A stretch of 64,000 nt of DNA from Bacilli bacterium (lineage in GTDB: Bacteria; Bacillota_I; Bacilli_A; RF39; UBA660), in the NCBI GenBank assembly GCA_900771805.1, contig CAAGPL010000009.1, positions 1-64,000 of the forward strand. The letters run 5' to 3'. Both the position numbers and the translations under genes were made by a program. The notes below the pieces were generated by a model that worked only from the letters and a program-made list of their open reading frames with translations, searched no databases and was not told the origin of the DNA. Positions 43,399-53,748 of the stretch are shown one piece after another; within the stretch, counting starts at the first letter, position 1, and each line of letters starts with the position of its first letter.

Positions 43399-45096
43399 AT
43401 GAAACTTAAAAATGCTTATTTTTATACTTTAAGAGAAAATTCTAAAGATGAAGAATCTTTAAGTGGAAACCTTTTAACTAGAGGTGGTATGATAAAGAAA
43501 AGTTCATCTGGTGTTTATATGTATTTACCACTTGGTTATAAAGTAATTAAAAATATTGAAAAAATAATAAGGGAAGAAATGGAAAATATTAATGCTGGTG
43601 AATTATTAATGCCAGCTTTAATACCTGAGGAGATATATATTGCATCAAAAAGACGTGATACATTTGGTAGTGATATGTTTTCTTTAAAAGATAGGTTTGA
43701 TAAAGCATATGCTCTAGCACCAACTCATGAAGAGTTATTTACAATAGCAGCACAAGCAAAAGTTAAATCATATAAAGATTTACCATTTAGTATTTATCAA
43801 ATTCAGGATAAATTTAGAGATGAACCTAGATGTAGATATGGACTTATTAGAGTAAGAGAATTTTTAATGAAAGATGCATATTCTTTTGATATGGATGAAA
43901 AAGGACTTAATGATTCATATAATAATATGTATAATGCTTATAAGAAAATTTTTACAAGGTTAGGAATTAATTATAAGATAGTAAAATCAGATACTGGTTC
44001 TATGGGTGGTTTACTATCAGAAGAATTTCAAGCAATTACTTCAATTGGTGAAGACAAATTAGTTATATGTGATAGTTGTGGATATGCTGCTAATAGTGAT
44101 ATTGCAAAGTGTACATTACTTACAAAGAAAAGTGATAGTGATATAAAAATAAGGGAACTTATTAAAACTCCATCTGTAGGTACCATAGATGATGTTTCTA
44201 AATATTTAGAATGTGATAAAGAAGAAATTGTTAAGACATTAATATATAAAATAGATGGTAAGTTTTATGCAGTTTTAATAAAAGGTAGTATGGAAGTAAA
44301 TGAATCTAAATTAAAAAAACTTTTAAATGCTAATTGTGTTATATTAGCTAGTGTAGATGAAGTAGAAACTGTTACACATGCTAAATTAGGGTTTGCAGGT
44401 CCTATAGGTCTTGATATTCCAATTATAATGGATTGTGAAGTTTCTGTTATGAGAAACTTTGTAGTAGGAGCTAATAAAACAGACTATCACTATAAAAATG
44501 TTAATTTAGAAGATTTTAATTATCTTATGATTGCAGATATAAGATGTATTACTTTAGATGATTGTTGCCCAGAGTGTGGTAAAAAGCTTGAATTTAAAAA
44601 TGGTATAGAAATTGGAAATACATTTAAACTTGGAACTAAGTATTCCGAAAGTTTAGGCTTGACGTATTTAAATAAAGAAAATGATAATGTTGCTGTATGG
44701 ATGGGATGTTATGGTATTGGTCTTGGTAGATGTATGGCCGCTGTTGTTGAACAAAATAATGATTCTAAAGGAATAATTTGGCCTATTGAAATAGCTCCAT
44801 TTAAAGTAGCTATAGTAGTTGTTAATACATTAGATAGTGCTCAAATGGATGCTGCTAATTATTTATATAACGAACTTAAAAAAAATGGTATTTCAACTAT
44901 ATTGGATGATAGAGAAGAAAGGGTTGGAGTAAAGTTTAATGATATGGATTTAATAGGTATTCCAATTAGACTTACTATAGGAAATAAAATATCAGAACAA
45001 ATAGTAGAAATAAAACAAAGAAAAAAAGAAGAATTTGAAGAAACTTCATTGTATGATGCTCTATCTAAGATTGAAGATATAATAGATGGTGATTAA
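43399..45096 (+). CDS. proS: Prolyl-tRNA synthetase (bacterial type)
   Basis: 565 residues, class II, with the editing (INS) domain between motifs 2 and 3, so the bacterial type. TRGGMIKKSSSGVYMYLPLGYKVIKNIEKIIREEM opens it; RCRYGLIRVREFLMKDAYSFD is motif 2; GCYGIGLGRCMAAVVEQ is motif 3. The INS domain carries GSMEVNESKLKKLLN. Charges tRNA-Pro and clears mischarged alanine. Ribosome binding site AAAGGATAG is weak. Confidence 0.97.
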   Translation: MKLKNAYFYTLRENSKDEESLSGNLLTRGGMIKKSSSGVYMYLPLGYKVIKNIEKIIREEMENINAGELLMPALIPEEIYIASKRRDTFGSDMFSLKDRFDKAYALAPTHEELFTIAAQAKVKSYKDLPFSIYQIQDKFRDEPRCRYGLIRVREFLMKDAYSFDMDEKGLNDSYNNMYNAYKKIFTRLGINYKIVKSDTGSMGGLLSEEFQAITSIGEDKLVICDSCGYAANSDIAKCTLLTKKSDSDIKIRELIKTPSVGTIDDVSKYLECDKEEIVKTLIYKIDGKFYAVLIKGSMEVNESKLKKLLNANCVILASVDEVETVTHAKLGFAGPIGLDIPIIMDCEVSVMRNFVVGANKTDYHYKNVNLEDFNYLMIADIRCITLDDCCPECGKKLEFKNGIEIGNTFKLGTKYSESLGLTYLNKENDNVAVWMGCYGIGLGRCMAAVVEQNNDSKGIIWPIEIAPFKVAIVVVNTLDSAQMDAANYLYNELKKNGISTILDDREERVGVKFNDMDLIGIPIRLTIGNKISEQIVEIKQRKKEEFEETSLYDALSKIEDIIDGD

Positions 45097-45123
45097 AAAT
45101 AGCATTTTTTGCTATTTTTTTCA
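45095..45123 (+). terminator. Terminator of proS
   Basis: 10-bp stem (45095-45104 with 45110-45119), T-only loop, T run. Confidence 0.85.
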
Positions 45124-45125
45124 TT

Positions 45126-45145
45126 TTTTAATAAAATTCCGAGGG
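45126..45145 (+). repeat. 20-bp motif ending CCGAGGG, copy 2
   Basis: 18 of 20 identical to 18984-19003. Both follow a terminator and lie 40-45 bp before a coding start, here dnaG. Confidence 0.55.
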
Positions 45146-45189
45146 TTTATAAAACTTTTGACGAATAATTATATTAGGAGGTATGTTTT

Positions 45190-46929
45190 ATGAATAAAAT
45201 ACCTTATGATGAAATTCTTAATATTCAAAGAAAAGTAAATATTGTAGATGTTATTCAAAATTACCTTCCAATTGAAAAAAAAGGTAAGAATTATTTTGCA
45301 ATATGTCCTTTTCATGATGATCATAATCCAAGTCTTTCTATATCACCAGAAAAACAAATATATACATGTTTTGTATGTGGAGCTTCTGGTAATGTGTTTA
45401 ATTTTGTTATGAATTATGAAAATATAAGTTTTTCTTCTGCTGTTTTGAAAGTTGCTAATTTAGCAGGAATTAATATTGATATAAAACAAGATAATAAAGA
45501 ACAAATAAGAGATACAAAATATGATTCATACTATAAAATATTTGATATAGCAAATAAGTATTATCAAAATAATTTAAATTCTAAATATGGTACTAAAGCT
45601 TTAGAATATTTAAAAAAACGTAATATTACAAAAGATATTATTAAAGAATTTGAAATTGGATTATCACTAAATGATAATTTAATTAGTAAACTTTTAAGTT
45701 CTAAGGGATATAATTTGAACAGTTTAGAAGAATTAGGGTTATGTGGTATTAAAGATAAATTTTTATATGATATTTTTAGAAATAGAATTATGTTTCCACT
45801 TAAAGATTCTTTAGGTAATGTAGTTGGATTTTCTGGAAGAATATATAATGGTGAAAATGATAGTAAGTATATCAATTCCAAGGAATCTGTTGTATTTAAA
45901 AAAGGAAAAACATTATATAACTATAAAAATGCTTTAAAAGAAGCTAAAGAACAAAAGCAAATAATAATAGTTGAAGGTTTTATGGATGTTATAAGACTTT
46001 ATACTATAGGAATTAAAAATGTAGTTGCAACTATGGGAACTGCAATAACAAAAGATCATGTATCACTTATTATGAAATTATCAAAAAATGTTGTTTTATT
46101 ATTTGATGGTGATAAGGCTGGAGAAAAAGCAACTATAAGTGCTATAGATGAATTAAGTAAGGTAAATATTGAACCTAAAATAATAAGATTAGAAGATAAC
46201 TTAGATCCTGATGATTATATTATAAAAAAGGGTAAGGATGCGTTTTTAATGCATCTTAATAATCCTATTTCTAAGCTTGATTTTGTACTTAATATAAAAA
46301 GAAGTAAAACTGATTTTAAAGATTATAATGAAATATCTAATTATATAAAAGAAGCGGCTAAAGAAATTAGTAAAATAGATGATAAGATAGTATATGAATT
46401 AACTATTAAAAGGTTAGCAAAAGAAACTTCAGTTGATATTGATACAATAAAAAATATTATAGGTAATATACCTTCTGATAAAAAAGAGATTATATATAAG
46501 CCAAAAAAAGTTAAAATGGATAAATATGAATTAGCGGAAAATTATCTTATACATTACATGTTAAGAGATCCTAATGCTATTTTAGTTTATCAGAACAATG
46601 TTTCTTATTTATCTTTTAAGAATCTTAATTTATTAGCGCTTAAAATACTTGAATTTTATGAGAAAAATGGTTATATTAATGTAACAGATTTTACTGTATT
46701 TTTAGAAGATGATGAAAGTTTAATTAATGAAGTTTTAAAAATTGATTCTATTAAATTACCAGACAAAGTAGATGTTAATGTTATAAAAGAATATATAAAA
46801 ACAATAGATGATGGAATAATAAAAAAAGAAATAAAAAATATTAAAGAAAAAATAAGTGTAGAACAAGATGTTGCAAAAAAAGTAATTTTATTAGAAAAAC
46901 TTGCAATGTTAAAGAAGAGGGAGTGTTAA
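45190..46929 (+). CDS. dnaG: DNA primase
   Basis: 579 residues. N-terminal CHC2 zinc finger ([26 protein letters not shown]), catalytic core with the TOPRIM domain ([28 protein letters not shown]), and the helicase-binding C-terminal part. Makes RNA primers for replication. AGGAGG precedes the ATG. Followed after 2 bp by rpoD, the classic macromolecular synthesis operon without rpsU. Confidence 0.97.
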   Translation: MNKIPYDEILNIQRKVNIVDVIQNYLPIEKKGKNYFAICPFHDDHNPSLSISPEKQIYTCFVCGASGNVFNFVMNYENISFSSAVLKVANLAGINIDIKQDNKEQIRDTKYDSYYKIFDIANKYYQNNLNSKYGTKALEYLKKRNITKDIIKEFEIGLSLNDNLISKLLSSKGYNLNSLEELGLCGIKDKFLYDIFRNRIMFPLKDSLGNVVGFSGRIYNGENDSKYINSKESVVFKKGKTLYNYKNALKEAKEQKQIIIVEGFMDVIRLYTIGIKNVVATMGTAITKDHVSLIMKLSKNVVLLFDGDKAGEKATISAIDELSKVNIEPKIIRLEDNLDPDDYIIKKGKDAFLMHLNNPISKLDFVLNIKRSKTDFKDYNEISNYIKEAAKEISKIDDKIVYELTIKRLAKETSVDIDTIKNIIGNIPSDKKEIIYKPKKVKMDKYELAENYLIHYMLRDPNAILVYQNNVSYLSFKNLNLLALKILEFYEKNGYINVTDFTVFLEDDESLINEVLKIDSIKLPDKVDVNVIKEYIKTIDDGIIKKEIKNIKEKISVEQDVAKKVILLEKLAMLKKREC

Positions 46930-46931
46930 AT

Positions 46932-48020
46932 ATGAAAGAAATAAAAACGTTTGAACAAAGAAAAAAAGAATTAATTGAAAATGGTAAAAAAAAGGGAGTA
47001 TTAACATATGAAGAACTTGCTGAAAATTTAAAAGGACTTGAGCTAGATAGTGATTCATTAGATGATTTATATAATGCTTTTCATGAAAATAATATTGAGA
47101 TAATATCTGAAGATTTTGATGATGCTGATGATGGTGCTGATGATGGTGATGCATTATCCTTAGAAGATGTTGCATTGCCTAAAAATGCAAGTATAAATGA
47201 TCCTGTTAGAATGTATTTAAAGGAAATAGGAAAGATAAGTTTACTTAGTTTAGATGAGGAACTTGCACTTTCTAAGAGGGTAGAAGAAGGCGATGAAGAA
47301 GCTAAAAAAACACTTGCAGAATCAAATTTAAGATTAGTTGTATCAATAGCAAAAAGATATGTTGGAAGAAATTTATCATTTCTAGATTTAATTCAAGAAG
47401 GAAATATTGGTCTTATGAAAGCAGTTGATAAGTTTGATGCATCAAAAGGATATAAGTTTTCAACATATGCAACATGGTGGATAAGACAAGCTATAACTCG
47501 TGCTATAGCAGACCAAGCAAAGACTATTCGTGTTCCTGTTCATATGGTAGAGACTATTAATAAGTTAAAAAGAATACAAAGACAGATGACACTAGAACTT
47601 AATAGAGAACCAACAGAAGAAGAATTAGCTAAAAAGATGGGAACTACTGAAGAAAAAGTAAGAGAAATATTTAAAATATCTCAAGATCCTTTATCACTAG
47701 AAACTCCAATTGGTGAGGAAGATGATTCTCATTTAGGTGATTTCCTTAAAGATGAAAGTTCTATGTCACCAGAAGAATATGCAATAAATGAAGTATTAAA
47801 AGATGAAATACAAGAAGTATTATGTACACTTACTCCTCGTGAAGAAGAAGTATTAAAATTACGTTTTGGTCTTAAAGGTGGAACATGTCATACACTAGAA
47901 GAAGTAGGTAATATGTTTGGAGTAACAAGAGAAAGAATAAGACAAATTGAAGCAAAAGCTCTAAGAAAATTAAGACATCCTTCAAGATCTAGAAAATTAA
48001 AGGATTATTTAAGTGACTAA
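46932..48020 (+). CDS. rpoD: Primary sigma factor SigA/RpoD
   Basis: 362 residues. Short region 1.1, an acidic stretch ([13 protein letters not shown]), then region 1.2 ([11 protein letters not shown]), region 2 ([31 protein letters not shown]), region 3 and region 4 ([20 protein letters not shown]). Length typical of Firmicute SigA. Start at ATG 46932 behind AGAGGGAG; GTG at 46923 overlaps the dnaG stop region. Overlaps trmK by 8 bp. Confidence 0.98.
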   Translation: MKEIKTFEQRKKELIENGKKKGVLTYEELAENLKGLELDSDSLDDLYNAFHENNIEIISEDFDDADDGADDGDALSLEDVALPKNASINDPVRMYLKEIGKISLLSLDEELALSKRVEEGDEEAKKTLAESNLRLVVSIAKRYVGRNLSFLDLIQEGNIGLMKAVDKFDASKGYKFSTYATWWIRQAITRAIADQAKTIRVPVHMVETINKLKRIQRQMTLELNREPTEEELAKKMGTTEEKVREIFKISQDPLSLETPIGEEDDSHLGDFLKDESSMSPEEYAINEVLKDEIQEVLCTLTPREEEVLKLRFGLKGGTCHTLEEVGNMFGVTRERIRQIEAKALRKLRHPSRSRKLKDYLSD

Positions 48021-48696
48021 TTTGAAATTATCAAATAGACTTTTAAAAATTGCATCACTAGTAAAAAATCATGATGTAATTATTGATGTGGGATGTGATC
48101 ATGCACTTCTTGATATATATTTAACTAAAAATAAAATAGTAAAAAAAGCAATTGCAACAGATATTACTAATGGTGCCATTAATATGGCCTTAAAAAATGT
48201 TTCTTATTATGATTGTTTAAATGTAGATGTAAGATTAGGAGATGGTCTTGATACTTTAAAAAAAGAAGATAAAGTATCTCTTATTATAATGTCAGGTTTA
48301 GGTAATCAAAAAATAGTTAGTATTTTAAATAATAATAAAGAAAAAATATGTAATGTAAATGAACTTATTATTCAATCTAATACTGGATATTATGAACTTA
48401 GAAAAGAAGTAGTAAAATTAGGGTATTTTATAGAAGATGAAGTATTAATAAAAGAAAATAATATTATATATGTTATTATAAAGTTTAAAAAAGGCAAAAG
48501 AAGATATAGTAATAAACAATTATACTTCGGACCAATACTATTAAAAAATAAAGATACGTTATTTAAAGAATTAATATATAAAGATATTAATAAAAATAAA
48601 TTAATATTAGATAATCTTCCAAGTAAAAAAGTATTAAAATGTTTAGAATTAAATTTAAAAATAAAAAAATTAAAAAAAGAAATTAAAGGATTATAA
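48013..48696 (+). CDS. trmK: tRNA (adenine22-N1)-methyltransferase TrmK
   Basis: 227 residues. SAM-binding start [18 protein letters not shown], then [14 protein letters not shown] and [14 protein letters not shown], typical of TrmK (COG2384). Methylates A22 of tRNA in Gram-positives. GTG start at 48013 inside the rpoD end, behind AAGGAT; a TTG at 48022 is an alternative. In B. subtilis trmK is also in the sigA neighbourhood. Confidence 0.93.
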   Translation: MTNLKLSNRLLKIASLVKNHDVIIDVGCDHALLDIYLTKNKIVKKAIATDITNGAINMALKNVSYYDCLNVDVRLGDGLDTLKKEDKVSLIIMSGLGNQKIVSILNNNKEKICNVNELIIQSNTGYYELRKEVVKLGYFIEDEVLIKENNIIYVIIKFKKGKRRYSNKQLYFGPILLKNKDTLFKELIYKDINKNKLILDNLPSKKVLKCLELNLKIKKLKKEIKGL

Positions 48697-48714
48697 TATT
48701 TAATTTCTTTTTTT
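48672..48714. terminator. Bidirectional terminator between trmK and the yqfQ-like gene
   Basis: Perfect 16-bp stem (48672-48687 with 48699-48714), A-rich left and T-rich right, so it can end transcription in both directions. Confidence 0.88.
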
Positions 48715-49063
48715 ATATAAAAAATGTTGGAGAAAAATCATTTTTGTTTTCTAAATTATTCTTTTCTTCTACTTTTTTAATGTTTAAATTATTATTATTT
48801 TCTTTTTGGCCAATATTTTTAAATTCTTTTCCTATTTTTCCTATTGTCTTTAAATTATTAAACATGGGTTTAACTTGATAGTATAACGGTATTGCTTGAT
48901 TTACTACATTAAGAGTTTTTTGAGCATTAGAAAGTATTGAAGAAATATTTAATTTTCCAAGTAAACCAGTTGCTCCTTTTAGTGTTGTGGCAGAAGATGA
49001 AATGGTATTTGGCATGGATAAATATGCAGGATTTGCCATATAATATGGAACTTGATTAAACAT
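48713..49063 (-). CDS. yqfQ: YqfQ/VrrA-like spore protein
   Basis: 116 residues. The core TLNVVNQAIPLYYQVKPMFNNLKTIGKIGKEF matches the QYGPLIKNLPAIWKLY-type region of YqfQ/VrrA proteins, with a Pro/Tyr/Met-rich N-terminus (MFNQVPYYMANPAYLSMP). Such proteins belong to the spore coat or are sigma-E products. B. subtilis also has yqfQ near trmK (yqfN). Start at 49063 behind AGAGGTGAT on the minus strand. Confidence 0.65.
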   Translation of the reverse strand: MFNQVPYYMANPAYLSMPNTISSSATTLKGATGLLGKLNISSILSNAQKTLNVVNQAIPLYYQVKPMFNNLKTIGKIGKEFKNIGQKENNNNLNIKKVEEKNNLENKNDFSPTFFI

Positions 49064-49133
49064 TTTATCACCTCTATATTAATATATGAAAAAATATTTA
49101 AATGGTTTAATTAAATATAGGTAATTATTTATG

Positions 49134-49161
49134 TTGTTTTTCATCTTAATTATGATATAAT
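49134..49161 (+). promoter_or_regulatory. Sigma-A promoter of the type IV pilus platform gene
   Basis: TTGTTT (49134-49139), 16-bp spacer, TATAAT (49156-49161). Confidence 0.7.
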
Positions 49162-49190
49162 ATTTTTATAGAATAGGAAGGTATTTAAAA

Positions 49191-51017
49191 ATGAACGTTA
49201 TAAAGATAATATTGTTACCATTTGTTTTTATATATAAAGGTTTTATATCTGTTTTATTAATTCCTTATTACTTTGTATTAGGCATTGTAAAATTATTTGA
49301 ACTAATATTTAAGAAAAAAGATAATAAAGTTAAAAAAGATATTGCTTTAGAACTTAAACCAAATGAAAAAATAAAGGTTGTAAAAGAAGTTAAAAATGCA
49401 TACGAAAGTAAAAATTTAAATAATAATATTACGATGAAAACTGCTGAAGAAAAGGATAAATATGCTATTAAAAAGCAAAAAGAATTTGAAAAGCTAGTAA
49501 AAAAAGCAAAATTAGAAGAAGAAAAAAGAGCTAAAGAGCAGTTAAAACTTAAAATAGAACGTGAAAAAAAAGAAGCTTTAAGAAAAAAGAAAGAAGAATT
49601 AATAAAACAACGTGAAGAAGAAAGAGAAAATAAACGTTTAGCTAAAGAAGAAGCTTTAAGAAAAGAAGGTAAACCAGCTACTTTTTATGAAAAATTAAAA
49701 GCATTTTATAAAAAGCTTACTATTAATAAAAAAGAACTTTTAGAATTAGAAGCTAAAAAATCTGTTTTAGATGAGCAGTTTAAGGATGATAAAAATAATC
49801 AGTCTAGATTTACATCATCAATTATATTTAATTATGTTGCTAAAAATAAAAATGGTGAAATTGAAAAGGGTAGTATAGAAGCTTTATCAAGAGTTGATGT
49901 TCATTCATTTTTAGTTGCTGAAGGTTATGAAGTTTATGATATAACAGCAGCTAAACAAAAGGGATTAGAATTTATTAAGATTGAAATGAAGAAAAGTAAA
50001 CTTATATTTTATTTATCTCAATTATCTGCTTATTTAAAATCAGGTATTTCTCTTGCACAGGCAGTTAAAATATTATCTGATCAAGCTAAAAGAAAAAGTG
50101 AAAAAGATGCTTGGAAGGCTGTTTATTATGATTTATCAATGGGAGATGAATTATCAGTTGCTTTAGAAAAAAGAAATAAAGTCTTTCCAAAACTACTTAT
50201 TAATATGATTAAAACAGCAGAAATGACTGGTAATTTACCTGAAACATTAGATGATATGGTTAATTATTATACGGAATCTGAAACAACTAGAAAGCAAATG
50301 AAAAGTGCAATGACATATCCAATTATAGTAACTGTTTTTGCAATGATTGTAGTTACATTTATACTTATTTGGGTAGTTCCTCAATTTGTTGATATATATG
50401 ATGATTTAGGTAGTGAACTTCCTACTATAACAAAGATAGTAATTAGTATTAGTGATTTTTTAAAGAATTATTTAATTTATTTATTACTTGGAATTATAGT
50501 TTTATGTATTATATATATATTTTTATTTAGAAATATTAAGCAGTTTAGAAAAGTTTTCCAAGAGTTTTTTATGCATTTACCTGTTATTGGAAATATTATA
50601 ATATATAATGAAGTTACTATTTTTACTAAGACTTTTGCTAATCTTATTAATCATAATGTATTTATAACTGATTCTATTGATGTATTAAGTAAGATAACTG
50701 ATAATGAAGTTTATAAAAAATTAATTTATGATACAGCTAAAAATTTAACAAAGGGTGATTCTATTTCAAAAGCTTTTAAAGATCATTGGGCTTTTCCTAA
50801 TATAGCATATCAAATGCTTATTACAGGTGAAAAAACAGGTAGACTAGGTCCTATGATGGAGAGGGTATCAGCTTATTATGAAGAGCAACATAGAAATATT
50901 ATTACTCAAATGAAAGCTTTAATTGAACCTGTTTTAATAGTTTCTTTAGCTGTTATAGTTGGTGGAATATTACTTGCTGTTATTATACCTATGTATGGTA
51001 TGTATGAGGCATTATAG
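49191..51017 (+). CDS. pilC: PilC/GspF/ComGB-type platform protein with a long charged N-terminal extension
   Basis: 608 residues, against about 350-400 for PilC/GspF. The extra about 200 residues start with a double hydrophobic stretch (about 5-40), then a highly charged coiled coil (about 80-160, KKQKEFEKLVKKAKLEEEKRAKEQ) and a linker. The regular part begins near 205 (FNYVAKNKNGEIEKGSIEA, as in PilC), with T2SF domains at about 265-390 and 470-595 and the transmembrane segments between and after. Works with PilB as the inner-membrane platform. The extension is not part of any family I know. Confidence 0.9.
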   Translation: MNVIKIILLPFVFIYKGFISVLLIPYYFVLGIVKLFELIFKKKDNKVKKDIALELKPNEKIKVVKEVKNAYESKNLNNNITMKTAEEKDKYAIKKQKEFEKLVKKAKLEEEKRAKEQLKLKIEREKKEALRKKKEELIKQREEERENKRLAKEEALRKEGKPATFYEKLKAFYKKLTINKKELLELEAKKSVLDEQFKDDKNNQSRFTSSIIFNYVAKNKNGEIEKGSIEALSRVDVHSFLVAEGYEVYDITAAKQKGLEFIKIEMKKSKLIFYLSQLSAYLKSGISLAQAVKILSDQAKRKSEKDAWKAVYYDLSMGDELSVALEKRNKVFPKLLINMIKTAEMTGNLPETLDDMVNYYTESETTRKQMKSAMTYPIIVTVFAMIVVTFILIWVVPQFVDIYDDLGSELPTITKIVISISDFLKNYLIYLLLGIIVLCIIYIFLFRNIKQFRKVFQEFFMHLPVIGNIIIYNEVTIFTKTFANLINHNVFITDSIDVLSKITDNEVYKKLIYDTAKNLTKGDSISKAFKDHWAFPNIAYQMLITGEKTGRLGPMMERVSAYYEEQHRNIITQMKALIEPVLIVSLAVIVGGILLAVIIPMYGMYEAL

Positions 51018-51027
51018 AGGTGATTTA

Positions 51028-51810
51028 ATGTATTTATTTAATTGTATAATGATTTTTATTATAGGATTAGTATTTGGATCATTTTATAATGTTGTTGGTT
51101 ATAGATTACCAAATAATATATCTATTATATATCCACCATCTAATTGTCCTAATTGTAATCACAAATTAAAGTTTTATGAATTAATACCAATACTTTCTTA
51201 TATATTTTTACATGGAAGATGTAGATGTTGTAAAAAAAGGATATCATTTTCTTATCCTTTTTTTGAGGCATTAACTGGTATTTTATTTTTACTATCTTAT
51301 ATTATTTTTGGTCTTAATATTAAATTCTTTATAAGTATAACTTTTATATCTGTTTTAATAATAATAAGTATAAGTGATATAAAGTATTATATAATACCAG
51401 ATGAAGTTTTAATTTTTGGCTCTATATTAATTATATTAGAAATGGTAATTAATTCTATTTTAAATAATATAAGTTTATTAAATGGTGTATTATTTCCTAT
51501 ACTTAATGGACTTGGAGCTTTTTGCTTAATGTATTTATTTAAAGTTTTTGGAGATTTAGTTTTTCAAAAAGAAAGTCTGGGTGGGGGAGATATTAAACTC
51601 ATGTTTATTATTGGTTTATTTTTAGGATTTGATATGTCAATAGTAACTGTTTTTATTGCATCTTTTATAGCATTACCATTATCAGTAATAAGTCTTATAA
51701 GAAAAAATAATAATGTACTGCCATTTGGACCTTATTTATCTATAGCAGCTACTATTATACTTTTTTGTAATTTAAATTTAGATAAAATATTATTATTTTT
51801 TACAAAATAA
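51028..51810 (+). CDS. pilD: Prepilin peptidase (family A24)
   Basis: 260 residues, typical length. GLVFGSFYNVVGYRLP start, a Cys tetrad (CPNC and CRCC) of the zinc-binding cytoplasmic loop, the first catalytic Asp in ISDIKYYIIPDE and the second in GGGDIKL. Cleaves prepilin leaders and N-methylates. Start at ATG 51028 behind AGAGGTGAT; an upstream in-frame start at 50959 would lie inside pilC. The only such peptidase in the window, so it may also serve the Tad pilins at 5.1-5.9 kb. Confidence 0.93.
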   Translation: MYLFNCIMIFIIGLVFGSFYNVVGYRLPNNISIIYPPSNCPNCNHKLKFYELIPILSYIFLHGRCRCCKKRISFSYPFFEALTGILFLLSYIIFGLNIKFFISITFISVLIIISISDIKYYIIPDEVLIFGSILIILEMVINSILNNISLLNGVLFPILNGLGAFCLMYLFKVFGDLVFQKESLGGGDIKLMFIIGLFLGFDMSIVTVFIASFIALPLSVISLIRKNNNVLPFGPYLSIAATIILFCNLNLDKILLFFTK

Positions 51811-51832
51811 AAAGCCTTTTATAGGCTTTTTT
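51809..51832. terminator. Bidirectional terminator between pilD and pilB
   Basis: 9-bp stem (51809-51817 with 51823-51831), 5-base loop; it overlaps the pilB stop at 51831 on the minus strand. Confidence 0.85.
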
Positions 51833-53120
51833 AAATATCCATTATTTCAATTTCATTTAATGTATCAGAATTATTATTAGAAATAACTTTTTTTTCTTCT
51901 TGAGTCTTTTCTGATCCTAATACTATTTTAGTTGATTCATCATCTAATTCTACAACTCTTAATATTTCTTCTATTGTAGTTAATTCATTAAGAACTTTTA
52001 TAAGACCATCTTGTAATAATGTTTTAGTATCATTTGTATATACTAATTTTCTAAGTTCTTCTTTAGGTATTCCATTTGCAATTGCATCTCTTATTTCATC
52101 ACTTATTGCAAGTACCTCATGAATTGCTATTCTTCCCTTATAACCACCAACACAATTATCACAACCTTCTGCATATGAAAGTTCATTAATATCTACTCCT
52201 AAATTAGCTTTTATTAACTTTTTCTCATAATCAATTGCAGGTCTTTTTTTCTTACAATATGGGCATATTCTTCTTGCTAATTTTTGAGATACTATTCCAT
52301 TTAGTGAACTTGCAAGTAAATATGTTTCAACGTCCATATCTTTTAAACGTTCTATTGTATTAAGTGCGTTATTAGTATGAAGAGTAGATAATACTAAGTG
52401 ACCTGTAATAGATGCTCTAACTGCTATTTTAGCTGTTTCATCATCACGGATTTCTCCAATCATTATTATATCAGGATCTTGACGTAATATAGAACGTAAA
52501 ACCTCAGCAAAAGTAAGACCAATATCACTATTTACTTGAATTTGATTTATTCCTTCTATACTCATTTCAACGGGATCTTCTACAGTAACTAAGTTTACTT
52601 TTGAAGTGTTAAGAGTTTGTAAAATAGAGTAAACAGTAGTTGATTTACCTGTACCAGTTGCACCAGTTACTAATATAATACCATTAGGTTCTTTTATTAA
52701 ATCTTTAATTTTTCTTAAATTATCATCAGAAAAACCTAATGAATCAAGACCTTTTAATGAAGCTGAATAATCAAGTATACGGATAACTATTTTTTCACCT
52801 TCATTAGTAGGAAGAGAAGATACACGCATGTCAAGATTAATATCTTTAATTTTAGTTTTAATTGCACCATCTTGTGGTAGTCTTGATTCTGTAATATCCA
52901 TACCAGAAATTATTTTTACACGAGCTAGTAAATTTTTTCTAATATTTTCTGGTATTATCATATAATCTATTAATACACCATCTATTCTAAATCTTACCTT
53001 TACTTTTTTTTCTTGAGGGTCAAAGTGAATATCACTTGCACCAGCTTGAGCAGCATTATATATTATTTCATCAACAACCTCAGTTATTGGTAGCTTTGTA
53101 AAATCAATTTGCTTTAGCAT
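51831..53120 (-). CDS. pilB: Type IV pilus/competence assembly ATPase (PilB/GspE/ComGA)
   Basis: 429 residues. GATGTGKST Walker A (about 155), DPDIIMIGEIRDDETA Walker B (about 215), STLHTNNA histidine box, and a tetracysteine zinc motif (CPYC and CDNC, about 285-322) as in PilB/GspE. Hexameric motor for pilus or pseudopilus extension. It lies opposite the pilin operon and back-to-back with pilD. AAGGGAG precedes its ATG. Confidence 0.93.
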   Translation of the reverse strand: MLKQIDFTKLPITEVVDEIIYNAAQAGASDIHFDPQEKKVKVRFRIDGVLIDYMIIPENIRKNLLARVKIISGMDITESRLPQDGAIKTKIKDINLDMRVSSLPTNEGEKIVIRILDYSASLKGLDSLGFSDDNLRKIKDLIKEPNGIILVTGATGTGKSTTVYSILQTLNTSKVNLVTVEDPVEMSIEGINQIQVNSDIGLTFAEVLRSILRQDPDIIMIGEIRDDETAKIAVRASITGHLVLSTLHTNNALNTIERLKDMDVETYLLASSLNGIVSQKLARRICPYCKKKRPAIDYEKKLIKANLGVDINELSYAEGCDNCVGGYKGRIAIHEVLAISDEIRDAIANGIPKEELRKLVYTNDTKTLLQDGLIKVLNELTTIEEILRVVELDDESTKIVLGSEKTQEEKKVISNNNSDTLNEIEIMDI

Positions 53121-53241
53121 ATTAACAACTCCCTTGATATTCTTTTTATCCCTTATTATTTTAATCTTTACTCTAGATTTTATTATAATATTATTATATA
53201 ATATATTTGATAAGATATCAAGTAAAGAAAAGGTGATATTT

Positions 53242-53733
53242 GTGAAAAAAGATAATAGGGGATTTTTTTTATCAGAGACAATTGTTGTTATATCATTAGT
53301 TACAATAGTTATTGCATTTATGTATCCAAATACTGCTAAATTATATGATAACTATAAAAATCAAGCTTATATGTATGATCAAACTAAAGATATATATTTA
53401 CTTAAAGCTATATATGAAAAAGAAAAAGATAAGTTAAAAAAAGATAAAAATTCATTAATTTATTGTAAAAAATGTGATAATACTGTCACAAAGATTAAAG
53501 AAATAGATAATAAGCAAGATGAAAATTTAAATTTAAGTATACCCGAGATAGAAAGATTATATGTTGTAGGTTATATGGATGATAATTTATCAAGTGATAA
53601 TTATAATTTTAATAAATATTTAAAAAGAATGAAGAAAAGTGTTTATTCTCCTTTATCTTATAGATTAATTGGGATTTTTAAAAGTGATGATGAAAAAAAT
53701 TACCGATTTGCATCTATTAAAATGGATTTTTAG
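53242..53733 (+). CDS. Type IV prepilin-like protein 1
   Basis: 163 residues. The start is GTG 53242 behind AAAGGTGAT: MKKDNRG|FFLSETIVVISLVTIVIAFMYP gives the prepilin leader cut after glycine, phenylalanine at +1 and glutamate at +5. The longer reading from 53134 would bury this signal. The extracytoplasmic part has a CKKC-like pair. A pilin or pseudopilin of the PilB-PilC-PilD system. Confidence 0.8.
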   Translation: MKKDNRGFFLSETIVVISLVTIVIAFMYPNTAKLYDNYKNQAYMYDQTKDIYLLKAIYEKEKDKLKKDKNSLIYCKKCDNTVTKIKEIDNKQDENLNLSIPEIERLYVVGYMDDNLSSDNYNFNKYLKRMKKSVYSPLSYRLIGIFKSDDEKNYRFASIKMDF

Positions 53734-53748
53734 GTAGGTGAATAAATT

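Noticed and set aside
46909..47175. Minus-strand ORF rich in histidine and glutamine opposite the start of rpoD
   Set aside because: It is the antisense of the aspartate-rich acidic stretch of SigA (GAT codons read backwards), has no ribosome binding site, and the plus-strand gene is certain.
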